NCBI GenBank assembly: GCA_021798075.1
Contig: JAJZYO010000048.1
Coordinates: 1 to 10,185 of the forward strand
Direction: 5' to 3'
From: Actinomycetes bacterium
GTDB taxonomy: Bacteria; Actinomycetota; Acidimicrobiia; Acidimicrobiales; Palsa-688
Length of the DNA: 10,185 bases
Shown: positions 1 through 8,392 of the stretch, one piece after another
Layout of the letters: each line of letters opens with the position of its first letter
Numbering within the stretch: the stretch's first letter is position 1
The notes under the pieces: model-generated
Told to the model about the DNA's origin: nothing
Databases searched by the model: none
What the model saw: the letters and a program-made list of their open reading frames with translations, nothing else
Position numbers and translations under genes: made by a program

Positions 1-58
1 TGTCGTCAAAGCCGTAAGCGCGCCTGCCTGATTTTCCTCTGCCGATCTCGATCTCCAC
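1..58 (-). CDS. guaB3: GuaB3-like IMP dehydrogenase-related protein, N-terminus only
   Basis: Only the first 19 codons lie in the window; the gene continues past position 1. Reading from a GTG at 58, the peptide is (M/V)EIEIGRGKSGRRAYGFDD. This closely resembles the N-terminus of actinobacterial GuaB3 proteins (IMP dehydrogenase family), which begin with an EIGxGRxxRRxYxxxD pattern before the TIM barrel. The start is supported by AGAGGA on the minus strand (66–71), 7 bases upstream of the GTG. In-frame codons upstream of the GTG stay open but look non-coding and lack another good ribosome site. GuaB3 is an IMPDH-like paralogue usually placed next to guaB in actinobacteria. Whether this copy has the catalytic Cys loop cannot be seen here. 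The identification rests on a short peptide, so it is good but not certain. Confidence 0.72.
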   Translation of the reverse strand, partial: MEIEIGRGKSGRRAYGFDD

Positions 59-141
59 GCTACTTTCCTCTCGCTCGCCGGTTCCTGGTGGGTCTTTGGT
101 GCAGACGAGTCTATTGGGCGGGTGTGGCCCCGAGAAGGACG

Positions 142-498
142 CTACGCGCCCGAGAGGCCGATCGCGATGCTGCGCCCGGGCGCCTCCGAGCGTGCCGGCC
201 CACGCTGGCTCCCGCCGCCATCTGGGGGTGCCGGCTGGCCCGTGGACCGCTCGCTCGCCATGAGGTAAAGGCCCTGACCGTCCGGCGCTGGTGGAAGGCC
301 CTGCACGGCGGCCGGTGCCGCTGCACCAGGGGACACCGTGCGGGCGCGACCCATGGTGAGCTCAGCTCGACGCGTCACCGGCAACACGGGCGGCAAGGGC
401 CGGTCGTCGCGCACCGGAGGCGGGACGAGTGAACCTCCGCACCGGACGCACGCCGTCCGTTCGGGACTGTTGGGCACCCCGCATCTAGGGCAGGTCAT
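142..498 (-). CDS. Small zinc-ribbon protein with a disordered C-terminal tail
   Basis: The 118-residue product opens with a clear zinc-ribbon: Cys3-x2-Cys6, ten residues, then Cys17-x2-Cys20, each pair followed by Gly (CPRCG and CVRCG). This is the rubredoxin-like knuckle pattern of the small zinc-ribbon families, which normally bind one Zn2+. The rest (about 25–118) is rich in Pro, Gly, Ala and Arg. It has no predicted membrane segment or recognisable domain and is probably disordered. The start ATG at 498 places the first Cys at residue 3, as is usual for these proteins, but there is no strong Shine-Dalgarno sequence. The gene lies between the small protein gene ending at 589 and guaB3-like at 58, on the same strand. 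The function is unknown; zinc-ribbons of this type often mediate protein or nucleic-acid contacts. The Cys motif makes a real gene likely, but the exact C-terminus is less sure because the tail is low-complexity. Confidence 0.6.
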   Translation of the reverse strand: MTCPRCGVPNSPERTACVRCGGSLVPPPVRDDRPLPPVLPVTRRAELTMGRARTVSPGAAAPAAVQGLPPAPDGQGLYLMASERSTGQPAPPDGGGSQRGPARSEAPGRSIAIGLSGA

Positions 499-588
499 CT
501 CGTTACCAGGCTATCCCCAACTACGCAAAGAGTGTCCTTGGCACGATGCCCTCGTGCGTGGACGCCACCCAGGCTACACCGTCGGCCT

Positions 589-849
589 TCAAGGTGAGGG
601 CTCATTTGGAGAACCGTCCTTACCGGGCCCATCCTGACCAGGGCTGTTCTTACCTGTCCCAACCTGACCAGTCCCAACCTGACCAGTCCAGGCTTGACCT
701 GTCCCGGCCTCCGCGGCAAAGCTCTCGAGCAGTTGGCGCAGCCCGGCGGTCTTCAGGTCGGCCATGGCGCGACCGGGCGTCGCCTCCCCACGCTCCCATT
801 CCATCCACGACCGCAGCATCTTGACCGGGTCAGGGGGCGGTAGTTCCAT
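589..849 (-). CDS. Small uncharacterised protein with a repeat-expanded C-terminus
   Basis: This encodes 86 residues. Residues 1–48 look like a compact helical domain with a conserved-looking core (DPVKMLRSWMEWERGE, then TPGRAMADLKTAGL). It resembles short hypothetical proteins I associate with actinobacteria, but I cannot name a family. From about residue 49 the sequence turns into Gly-rich pentapeptide repeats of the type GTGQV, GTGKN, GPGKD, encoded by the 15-bp tandem repeat at 618–707. It ends in a short Pro/Ser tail. The ATG at 849 lies 44 bases after the LCP gene stop, so it could be read from the same transcript; its Shine-Dalgarno site is weak. No signal peptide or transmembrane segment is visible. 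The domain-like first half, fixed strand and tight spacing argue for a real gene. The tail is probably a slippage product added to a shorter ancestral protein. Confidence 0.6.
   Translation of the reverse strand: MELPPPDPVKMLRSWMEWERGEATPGRAMADLKTAGLRQLLESFAAEAGTGQAWTGQVGTGQVGTGKNSPGQDGPGKDGSPNEPSP
618..707. repeat. 15-bp coding tandem repeat, about six units
   Basis: There are six consecutive 15-base units (618, 633, 648, 663, 678 and 693). The best conserved plus-strand form is CCTGACCAGTCCCAA. Read on the minus strand the unit is close to ACTGGTCAGGTTGGG and encodes a TGQVG-type pentapeptide at the C-terminus of the small protein gene. The outer units have diverged. There are no spacers, so this is not a CRISPR array. 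Confidence 0.85.
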
Positions 850-893
850 GCTCGATCACGCTAGGGCACCCTGGCGCCCGTAGGCCCCATTTA

Positions 894-2633
894 CTAAGTG
901 GTCGGGCAGGCCCGGGGGTCCCAGGGCTCCTTGATGCCGCTGGCGGGGCTAGCGGGGATCCCTCCCGGCGTAGGGACGGTGGTCGTGGTGGCAGGCAAGG
1001 AGGGGTGGGCCGGCGAGCTGCTGGCCGGCGAGCTGCTGGCCGGCGTGCTGCTGGCCGAGGTAGTGGGTGCTGTAGTGGAGCTGGTGGCGGCGGTCGCAGG
1101 GCTAGTGGCGGGTGAAGTACGCGCAAGTTTGGACGAAACATCGACGAGCGAGCCGAGCTGCAGCTGGATCGTGCCAGCGGGGACTGAAGAGCTGACCTCC
1201 ATCATGACCGGGCCCGAAAGGTACTTCATCACGTAGAGCGCCTGGGCGACCTCGCCGCTCCGGTAGACGACGTAAGTCTCGGTCGTAGCCGAGGGCACCG
1301 CGCCGACCGTTTCGCTCGCAACCTTGAGGCCGTCTGAAGTGAGCTCCTGGCTAGCGGTAAGGGCCTGCGAGGAACTGCCGGCGATGCTGACGACGTTGAC
1401 CGCGCTGGGCTTGACCGGCGCCGGCAGGGCCGTCGGGTCCCAGGCCTTTATCGTGTTCAAGTCGTTTGGCTCTACGGGGAAGAGCACGTCACCCACCGAG
1501 TAGCCATTGAAGGAATAGCTGTTGACCGGGGACGTCGGCAAGGTTTGGGGGTGGATCAGGTTGACGTTTACGTGGCGGTAGTGGACGACGAGCTTCACGA
1601 GCTCGCTCTTCAGGGGCGGGTCGACGGGTATGTCGCCGACGATCGCATTTATAAAAGAAAGTGCCCTCGTCGGGCTCGCGAGCCCTTCCTTTTTTATCCT
1701 GTCGACGACGATCTTTAAAAACGTGTGCGTGCGCTCGATCCGGGCGAGGTCGGAGTTGGGGTCATAAGGCCAGTCCGCCACCGGCTCGTGGACCCCAGGC
1801 GGCTCGTATTGGAGGTGGCGGGCCCTCACGAGGGTGAGGGCGTAAAAACCATCTAGGTGATGGCAGCCAGGGGTGGGTATGTTGAGGAGAGAGAAAGCAT
1901 CGAAAACCGGGTAGGGAAAGTAGACGTTTATCCCGCCGATCGCATTTATCGCGTTTATGAGCCCGTTAAAGTTAAGCTCCACGAAGTGGTTGATCGGGAT
2001 ACCCCAGTCTTCCTGTATCGCTTTGATCAGGTTATTGGGGCCGTTGGCGCCGTTATTGAGCGCCGCGTCGATCTTCTGGAAAGACCCGACCGCGCTCCCG
2101 GCGGGCATCGGGACGAACAAGTCCCGGGGTATCGAAAGCAGGGAGGCAGTGTCCTTGGCCGGGTCGAGGTGGAGGACCATGATGATGTCCGCGAGCGTCC
2201 CCGACAAGGTGAGCGACGAGCCGAACAGCTGTTGCTCGTAAGGCGTAAGGCCCTGACGGGTCTGGTTGCCGATGAGAAGGATGTTTTCGGGCTTCAGCCC
2301 GGCAGCCGCGTCGACGATGCTGCGGGGGACGGTCCCGCCTCCCACCTGCCCGCCCTCGGGGGTCTCGCTGCCGGCAGGCTTGGTGGCAATCCGTCCCAGC
2401 TCGTAGCGGACGTACCCGTAAAGGCTCCCCACTGCTATCAGGCAGACCAGCACGAAGACGTTGACCAGCACGAGCGTGCGCCTGGGCCAACGCCCGCGCG
2501 AACGCGCCCGCACTTGCTGGCCGCTACCGGGCTGCCCGTCAGCCGGCGGGGTGCCGGTTGGGACGGGACCTGTTTGCGCGGGAACTGGGATCTTTGGTGC
2601 CCTATGACGGGGGCCGTCAGTCGCCAATGTCAA
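894..2633 (-). CDS. LCP (LytR-CpsA-Psr) family cell-wall glycopolymer ligase with LytR_C domain
   Basis: This 579-residue membrane protein probably transfers anionic or arabinogalactan-type glycopolymers from lipid carriers to peptidoglycan on the outer face of the membrane, as known for the LCP family. In order: a basic, Pro-rich cytoplasmic N-terminus (1–51), one transmembrane helix (about 52–75), the LCP domain (about 115–315) with SIPRDLFVPMP at 167–177 (the conserved phosphate-binding Arg/Asp loop) and LVRARHLQ at 268–275, a LytR_C domain (about 411–500, VNVVSIAGSSSQ), and a Ser/Thr/Ala/Pro tail (about 503–565). The start is taken as TTG at 2633, because a TGA lies directly upstream in frame; a GTG at residue 41 is an alternative that would still keep the membrane anchor. 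No clear ribosome site is seen. Compared with its neighbours it uses many ATA, AAA and TTT codons. It follows groEL on the same strand but is separated from it by a strong hairpin. Confidence 0.9.
   Translation of the reverse strand: MTLATDGPRHRAPKIPVPAQTGPVPTGTPPADGQPGSGQQVRARSRGRWPRRTLVLVNVFVLVCLIAVGSLYGYVRYELGRIATKPAGSETPEGGQVGGGTVPRSIVDAAAGLKPENILLIGNQTRQGLTPYEQQLFGSSLTLSGTLADIIMVLHLDPAKDTASLLSIPRDLFVPMPAGSAVGSFQKIDAALNNGANGPNNLIKAIQEDWGIPINHFVELNFNGLINAINAIGGINVYFPYPVFDAFSLLNIPTPGCHHLDGFYALTLVRARHLQYEPPGVHEPVADWPYDPNSDLARIERTHTFLKIVVDRIKKEGLASPTRALSFINAIVGDIPVDPPLKSELVKLVVHYRHVNVNLIHPQTLPTSPVNSYSFNGYSVGDVLFPVEPNDLNTIKAWDPTALPAPVKPSAVNVVSIAGSSSQALTASQELTSDGLKVASETVGAVPSATTETYVVYRSGEVAQALYVMKYLSGPVMMEVSSSVPAGTIQLQLGSLVDVSSKLARTSPATSPATAATSSTTAPTTSASSTPASSSPASSSPAHPSLPATTTTVPTPGGIPASPASGIKEPWDPRACPTT
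1009..1068. repeat. 15-bp coding repeat in the LCP C-terminal tail
   Basis: The unit GCCGGCGAGCTGCTG (plus strand) occurs twice perfectly (1009, 1024), once with one change (1039) and once degenerate (1054). On the coding strand it gives SSPAS-type pentapeptides in the Ser/Pro-rich extracellular tail. It has the same period as the other repeats in the window but a different core sequence. Confidence 0.8.
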
Positions 2634-2649
2634 TCACCAATGAGAAGAC

Positions 2650-2679
2650 ATCCTAAGGACGAGCGCAGGTTCCGGGCAA
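2650..2679 (-). promoter_or_regulatory. Possible promoter of the LCP gene
   Basis: On the minus strand TTGCCC (2674–2679) and TAGGAT (2650–2655) are 18 bases apart, matching a weak sigma-70-type -35/-10 pair. Transcription would begin near 2643, only about ten bases before the TTG start, so the message would be almost leaderless; this would fit the lack of a ribosome site. The match is weak and could be chance. Confidence 0.25.
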
Positions 2680-2710
2680 CGCGGCCCGTTAACCAGCTTT
2701 TTAAATAGGA

Positions 2711-2747
2711 AGTGGCGGCCCCGCCAGCAACTGGCGAGGTCGCCACT
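2711..2747 (-). terminator. Strong stem-loop after groEL, probable terminator or processing site
   Basis: The arms AGTGGCG and CGCCACT (2711–2717, 2741–2747) enclose a further three pairs (one G·U), one mismatch and an inner CGCCAG-CAA-CTGGCG hairpin. This makes about 16 pairs over 37 bases. On the minus strand it sits 59 bases after the groEL stop and is followed by a T/A-rich stretch (TTCCTATTTAAAAAG), not a clean T run. It probably separates groEL from the LCP gene. Confidence 0.55.
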
Positions 2748-2805
2748 CAAGAAGGAGGGACAAGTTTAGCTGGTCGGTTGGGTAGGGGCCTATTGGCCAT
2801 CCCGC

Positions 2806-4718
<1,913 letters not shown>

Positions 4719-4772
4719 GATGTCATCGCCTCCGTAGCAGATGTGTACGGCACCCGGTCATGGGTGCTCCGG

Positions 4773-4799
4773 TTAGCACTCTAAGCTGACGACTGCTAA
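4773..4799. promoter_or_regulatory. CIRCE operator (HrcA binding site)
   Basis: The inverted repeat is TTAGCACTC, nine bases, then GACTGCTAA. The CIRCE consensus is TTAGCACTC-N9-GAGTGCTAA, so 17 of 18 conserved bases match and the spacer is exactly nine. It overlaps the -10 edge and the predicted start site of the groES promoter, the usual position for HrcA repression. hrcA itself is not in the window. Confidence 0.93.
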
Positions 4800-4827
4800 A
4801 CATAGCGGGCTCTGGGCCTTAGCACAA
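4799..4827 (-). promoter_or_regulatory. Sigma-70-type promoter of groES–groEL
   Basis: On the minus strand TTGTGC (4822–4827) and TATGTT (4799–4804) are separated by exactly 17 bases. The predicted start site, near 4792, lies inside the CIRCE element. Box matches are partial, but spacing and overlap with the operator support it. Confidence 0.6.
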
Positions 4828-4939
4828 ACTTTCTTCACAACTCGCCAGGGGACCACCTCCCGGGCTTCGTCAAAGGGCTGCAATCCAGGGCTGCGCGGAC
4901 GCTGGGGCGCTGAGTACGTGAGGGCCTATGGCGCGGGGA

Positions 4940-4971
4940 CATGGCGCGGGGCCATGACGCGCGGCCGCGTC
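4940..4971. other. Two adjoining GC-rich hairpins directly after the S9 peptidase stop
   Basis: Stem one is GACGCG/CGCGTC with loop CGGC (4956–4971). Stem two is CATGGC/GCCATG with loop GCGGG (4940–4956). The first begins immediately after the S9 stop codon on the minus strand. There is no T run, so an intrinsic terminator is uncertain; mRNA 3'-end protection is another possibility. The rest of 4830–4939 shows nothing I recognise. Confidence 0.35.
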
Positions 4972-7161
4972 CTAGGGCGACCCCGGTGAGCCCAACGCCT
5001 GGTGGAAGAACTGGACGCCGAGCGCCAAGAGCCCTTCCGCCACTGCCTCCTGTGAGGTCACATGCGTGACGCCCGGGAGCGGGAGCACCGAATGAGGGCG
5101 CTTGGCTCGGAAAAGGGCGCCTGAGAGCTCGAGCGTGTGGGCGACGTAGACGTTGTCGTCCGAGAGACCGTGCACCAGCATCAGCGGCCGCGATAGGCCT
5201 TCGGCCAAGGGGATGAGGGAGCTACGTTCATAAGCTTCGGGGTGCCGGTCAGGGTGGCCGAGAAAGCGCTCGGTGTAATAGGTGTCATAGAGGCGCCAGT
5301 CCGTGACAGGGGCTCCGGCGAAGGCGGCGTGGAACACATCGGGGCGGGCGAGGACCGCGAGTGCCGAAAGGTACCCGCCGAAGGACCAACCCTGCACCCC
5401 GACGCGGGACAGGTCCAGGTCTGGCAGCTGTGCCGCGACGCCTTCTAGCGCCGCCACCTGGTCCTCGAGGACCGGGCCGGCGAGATCGAGGTACACCTCC
5501 CGCTCCCATGCCGGCCCCCGGCCGGGGGTGCCGCGACCGTCGGCGACAACCACCGCGAAGCCTTGGTCGGCTGTCCACTGCGCTTCCAGCCATCCCGCGC
5601 GCGATGCCATGACACGCTGGTGCCCAGGGCCGCCATACGGCGCCATGATGACGGGGAGCTTCCCGCCGGTGTGGCCCCGCGGCAAACACACGCCAACCGA
5701 AAGCGCACGTTCACCGACTCGGAAGAAAGTGACCAAAGGTTCCACCTCCGGCGTCTCCGCCATGTTGACGAGGGCCTTCGGCTCCGAGCCCTCCTCGTGG
5801 ACCTCGACCTTCGCCCCGTGCCAGCGCATAGTGCGTGAGATGACGACCTTGACGGGCCCGTCACCGAACGCCGACGAAACGCCACCTTGGCGGGTCAGCT
5901 GACGCAGGCCTTCGCCCGGCGACCACGACCAGGCCTCCGCCACTTCGGCTTCGGTTGAGGCGCTGAAGACCAGGGAACGACCGGCGCTTACTACCTCCCT
6001 CACTTGCAGGCCTGGCGGGGTGACCAGCTCACCCCCCACCTCCAGGCGCCACGTGCCCTCGTCGGCGCGCACCCACACGAGCTCCCCGCCCTCCAACCAG
6101 GTGGGGACACCGGAGGGCCAGCTCACCCAGGCGGGGTCGGCCATGTGGGCAAGTTCCTCGGTCACGCCACTAACCACGTCCAAGGAGAGCACGGAACAGG
6201 CCTTGTGGTCCCTCTGCTCGACCAGCAGGAGCGGCGGCCCTTCCGGCCCCCAGTGGACCGAGACGAGGTACGGGTAACGCTCGGCATCCCATGCCACCTT
6301 GAGCCGGCGACCCCCGCCCGGCACCGCCTCAACGTGCCACAGGCTCACCACGGCGTCTGGCGTGCCAGCGACCGGGTAACGACGCCGTTCGGGTGCCTTG
6401 GCCGGGGACGCAGGATCGGCGGTCCACCATGTCGCCACGGGCGACGCGTCCACCCTGGCGACGAGGAGAGAGCCTCCGTCGGGCGCCCACCAGTAGCCGC
6501 GAGAGCGGCCCATCTCTTCGGCTGCGATGAACTCGGCCGAACCCCAGCTCACCTCGCCTTCGCCCGCCTTGTCCTGCTCTTCGGCGACCACGAAGTACGG
6601 CCTCTCCGCGGCCGCCGCCACCGCGCACAGCGTCCGACCGGCGCAGAAGGCGACCAACGTTCCCGTTGGGTCGGGACGCGGGTCGACGACGCCGGCGGGA
6701 GCGGCGAGCTTAGTTGGGGTTTGCGCTACGTCCTCGCTGTGCCCGCTACCGGCCAGACCGGTACCGACCAGACCGGTCCACCACAGCTGGCCCCCCAACG
6801 AGAACGCAGCGTGCTCTACGGCTCGGTCACACGCGTAAGCGACGATCCCCCCAGCGAGTTCCCGGGTCCGCTCACGCCGAGCGCGCTCCTCGGGTGGGAG
6901 TTGTTCGCTCTCGCCGCCGAGGACGGCCTTGGCGTTGGCCACCTCCGTTTCGACGCCGCTTCCCACGTCGTAAACCCAAAGAGAGTTCGAAGGGTCGTCG
7001 CCGGCAGGGGAACGCAAGAACGCGACCCGTGACCCATCCGGCGCAACCGTGAAGCTACGTGGCGCCCCCAGAGTAAAGCGCCGCGTCCGCGCCTGCTGCC
7101 TGGGGAACCCTGTCCCGGTGGCACCTGACCCCCTGGGCCCCGGTCCGGTGGGGACGGCCAT
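4972..7161 (-). CDS. S9 family (dipeptidyl-peptidase-IV-like) serine peptidase
   Basis: This 729-residue protein has a DPP IV-type beta-propeller followed by an alpha/beta hydrolase domain, and likely removes dipeptides from peptide N-termini. Visible motifs are the substrate-binding Glu pair in AAEEMGRSRGYWW (Glu215–216), the nucleophile GWSFGGY (Ser593), the acid in SDDNVY (Asp668/669) and the base in GVTHV (His700). The catalytic set is complete. There is no signal peptide or membrane helix, so it is probably cytoplasmic. The ATG at 7161 is chosen because the open frame upstream to 7362 is unlike the family and contains intergenic-looking hairpins. It lacks a good ribosome site, and a 10-bp stem-loop ends 8 bases before it. 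Residues 128–140 (WTGLVGTGLAGSG) are a repeat-derived insertion in a propeller loop, and the first 20 residues are also Gly/Thr-rich. It lies between tsaD and groES, where I would not expect a peptidase. Confidence 0.9.
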   Translation of the reverse strand: MAVPTGPGPRGSGATGTGFPRQQARTRRFTLGAPRSFTVAPDGSRVAFLRSPAGDDPSNSLWVYDVGSGVETEVANAKAVLGGESEQLPPEERARRERTRELAGGIVAYACDRAVEHAAFSLGGQLWWTGLVGTGLAGSGHSEDVAQTPTKLAAPAGVVDPRPDPTGTLVAFCAGRTLCAVAAAAERPYFVVAEEQDKAGEGEVSWGSAEFIAAEEMGRSRGYWWAPDGGSLLVARVDASPVATWWTADPASPAKAPERRRYPVAGTPDAVVSLWHVEAVPGGGRRLKVAWDAERYPYLVSVHWGPEGPPLLLVEQRDHKACSVLSLDVVSGVTEELAHMADPAWVSWPSGVPTWLEGGELVWVRADEGTWRLEVGGELVTPPGLQVREVVSAGRSLVFSASTEAEVAEAWSWSPGEGLRQLTRQGGVSSAFGDGPVKVVISRTMRWHGAKVEVHEEGSEPKALVNMAETPEVEPLVTFFRVGERALSVGVCLPRGHTGGKLPVIMAPYGGPGHQRVMASRAGWLEAQWTADQGFAVVVADGRGTPGRGPAWEREVYLDLAGPVLEDQVAALEGVAAQLPDLDLSRVGVQGWSFGGYLSALAVLARPDVFHAAFAGAPVTDWRLYDTYYTERFLGHPDRHPEAYERSSLIPLAEGLSRPLMLVHGLSDDNVYVAHTLELSGALFRAKRPHSVLPLPGVTHVTSQEAVAEGLLALGVQFFHQALGSPGSP
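6748..6777. repeat. 15-bp coding repeat, two units, in the S9 peptidase
   Basis: Two tandem copies, ACCGGCCAGACCGGT (6748–6762) and ACCGACCAGACCGGT (6763–6777), differ at one base. The coding strand reads ACCGGTCTGGTCGGT, giving TGLVG and TGLAG. This matches the small-protein repeat unit (ACTGGTCAGGTTGGG) at 11 of 15 positions. Confidence 0.75.
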
Positions 7162-7169
7162 CGGGAAAG

Positions 7170-7193
7170 GCAGGCTACCAGGCGGTAGCCTGC
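7170..7193. other. Perfect 10-bp stem-loop before the S9 peptidase start
   Basis: The arms GCAGGCTACC and GGTAGCCTGC pair perfectly around the loop AGGC. On the minus strand the hairpin ends 8 bases before the likely ATG and is followed by CTTTCCCG. It may terminate transcription from tsaD, or control S9 translation by occupying the ribosome site. The rest of 7194–7384 is intergenic; a GCCCGC/GCGGGC hairpin with loop GAA lies at 7274–7288, and no tRNA or clear promoter is seen. Confidence 0.5.
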
Positions 7194-7384
7194 AGGCGCC
7201 TACGTGAACGTGGCGGACGGCTAGCGCGCGCTCAGCCACGAGTCGGCATTTTTGGTAGGGATCAAGGGAGTTCGCCCGCGAAGCGGGCCGGCGCCGCAGA
7301 GCCGGTCGCCACCCAAACAATTCGGGCTTCAGATTGCGCCTCGGGCCACGGGCCCGCCACATCGGCCGCTTGGCTTGGCTTTGG

Positions 7385-8392
7385 TCAGACGAGAGGCAGC
7401 CGAAGGTTGGGGTCGACGGGGGTGTCGAGAGGCGTCGGGCCGTCTGTGCGGAGCCTGAACCAGGCCGTCGCTCCGATCATCGCTGCGTTATCGGTGCACA
7501 TCGAACGCGAAGGTATGAAGGCGGCACGGCCGTCCTGCCGGCAGACCTTCTCGACACGTTCGCGGAGTGCGGTATTGGCGGCAACCCCACCTCCGATGCA
7601 GACTGCCTTGGCGGAGACCTCACCGGCTGCTCTTCGTGCCTTTGCCACTAGCACGTCGACCACCGCTTCTTGGAAGCTCGCGGCGACGTCCGCAATGGGG
7701 ACCAGCGGGTTAGCCCTCATGTAGCGGACAACGGAAGTCTTGAGTCCGCTAAAGGAGAAGTCGAAACCCTGGCCTGCCAAGCCTCGCGGGAAAGCGATCG
7801 CATCGGGGCGCCCGCCCGTAGCGGCACGCTCGATCGCTGGCCCGCCCGGGTACCCGAGGCCAAGGAACCGTGCAACTTTGTCGAAGGCCTCACCGGCGGC
7901 GTCGTCGAGGGTCTGGCCGAGCAATCGGTACTCGACGCCTCCCGAAGCTGCCTCTTGCATACAGATCAGCATCGTGTGACCACCGGAGACGAGGAGCACC
8001 ACTGTCGGAAGCGCGAGCGTGGGATCCTCCAAGAACGCCGCGTGCAGGTGGCCCTCCATGTGGTTGACCCCGACGAAGGGCAGGCCCCACGACCAGGCGT
8101 ACGCCTTGGCCGCGCTCGCGCCGACGAGGAGGGAGCCGACCAAACCAGGTCCGATGGTGGCCGCAACGGCATCGAGCTCATCAGGTGCGGTACCGGCAGA
8201 GGAGAGCGCCGCGTCCACGACCGGAGCCACGAGCTGCAGGTGCGCACGGCTCGCCACTTCCGGCACCACCCCTCCGAAGCTCGCGTGAAGGTTCGCCTGG
8301 CTGCTCACGACCGACGACAGGGCGCGCCGGCCGTCCTCGACCACGGCCGCCGCCGTCTCGTCACATGACGTCTCGATTGCGAGGATCTTCAC
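7385..8392 (-). CDS. tsaD: tRNA N6-adenosine threonylcarbamoyltransferase TsaD
   Basis: TsaD transfers the threonylcarbamoyl group from threonylcarbamoyl-AMP to A37 of ANN-decoding tRNAs (t6A), together with TsaB and TsaE, in the cytoplasm. The 335-residue product has the ASKHA fold. Landmarks are the N-terminal ILAIETSCDETAAAVV, the metal-binding HMEGH (His111, His115), LVSGGHT (134–140), IGGGVAAN (267–273) and CTDNAAMIG with metal ligand Asp301. Length and motifs are normal and there is no repeat insertion. The GTG at 8392 is the start, because VKILAIETSCDE is where the family begins; it overlaps the rimI stop as GTGA, with GGAG 8 bases upstream. A longer frame to 8455 adds 21 unrelated residues. 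It is the last gene of the tsaE–tsaB–rimI–tsaD operon. Confidence 0.97.
   Translation of the reverse strand: MKILAIETSCDETAAAVVEDGRRALSSVVSSQANLHASFGGVVPEVASRAHLQLVAPVVDAALSSAGTAPDELDAVAATIGPGLVGSLLVGASAAKAYAWSWGLPFVGVNHMEGHLHAAFLEDPTLALPTVVLLVSGGHTMLICMQEAASGGVEYRLLGQTLDDAAGEAFDKVARFLGLGYPGGPAIERAATGGRPDAIAFPRGLAGQGFDFSFSGLKTSVVRYMRANPLVPIADVAASFQEAVVDVLVAKARRAAGEVSAKAVCIGGGVAANTALRERVEKVCRQDGRAAFIPSRSMCTDNAAMIGATAWFRLRTDGPTPLDTPVDPNLRLPLV

Noticed and set aside
59..141. Read-through or frameshift extension of the zinc-ribbon protein past its TAG at 142
   Set aside because: The frame does stay open to the window edge, but the peptide has no domain-like character and the guaB3-like start with its ribosome site lies in this stretch.
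541..557. GCACGA/TCGTGC hairpin in the 499–588 gap as a terminator
   Set aside because: The stem is only six pairs and has no T run on either strand; likely chance in GC-rich DNA.
1857..2708. Plus-strand open frame of 283 codons, and others at 6004–7032, 3739–4518 and 7670–8368
   Set aside because: They lie opposite well-identified genes (LCP, S9 peptidase, groEL, tsaD), have no recognisable motifs and are the usual long antisense frames of GC-rich DNA.
7240..7330. tRNA gene in the tsaD–S9 gap
   Set aside because: Some hairpins are present, but there is no T-loop GTTCRANNC pattern and no cloverleaf can be formed by eye.
7162..7362. N-terminal extension of the S9 peptidase to an ATG at 7362 (67 extra residues)
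   Set aside because: The residues are Arg/Pro-rich and unlike the family, there is no ribosome site, and the DNA holds two hairpins typical of intergenic sequence.
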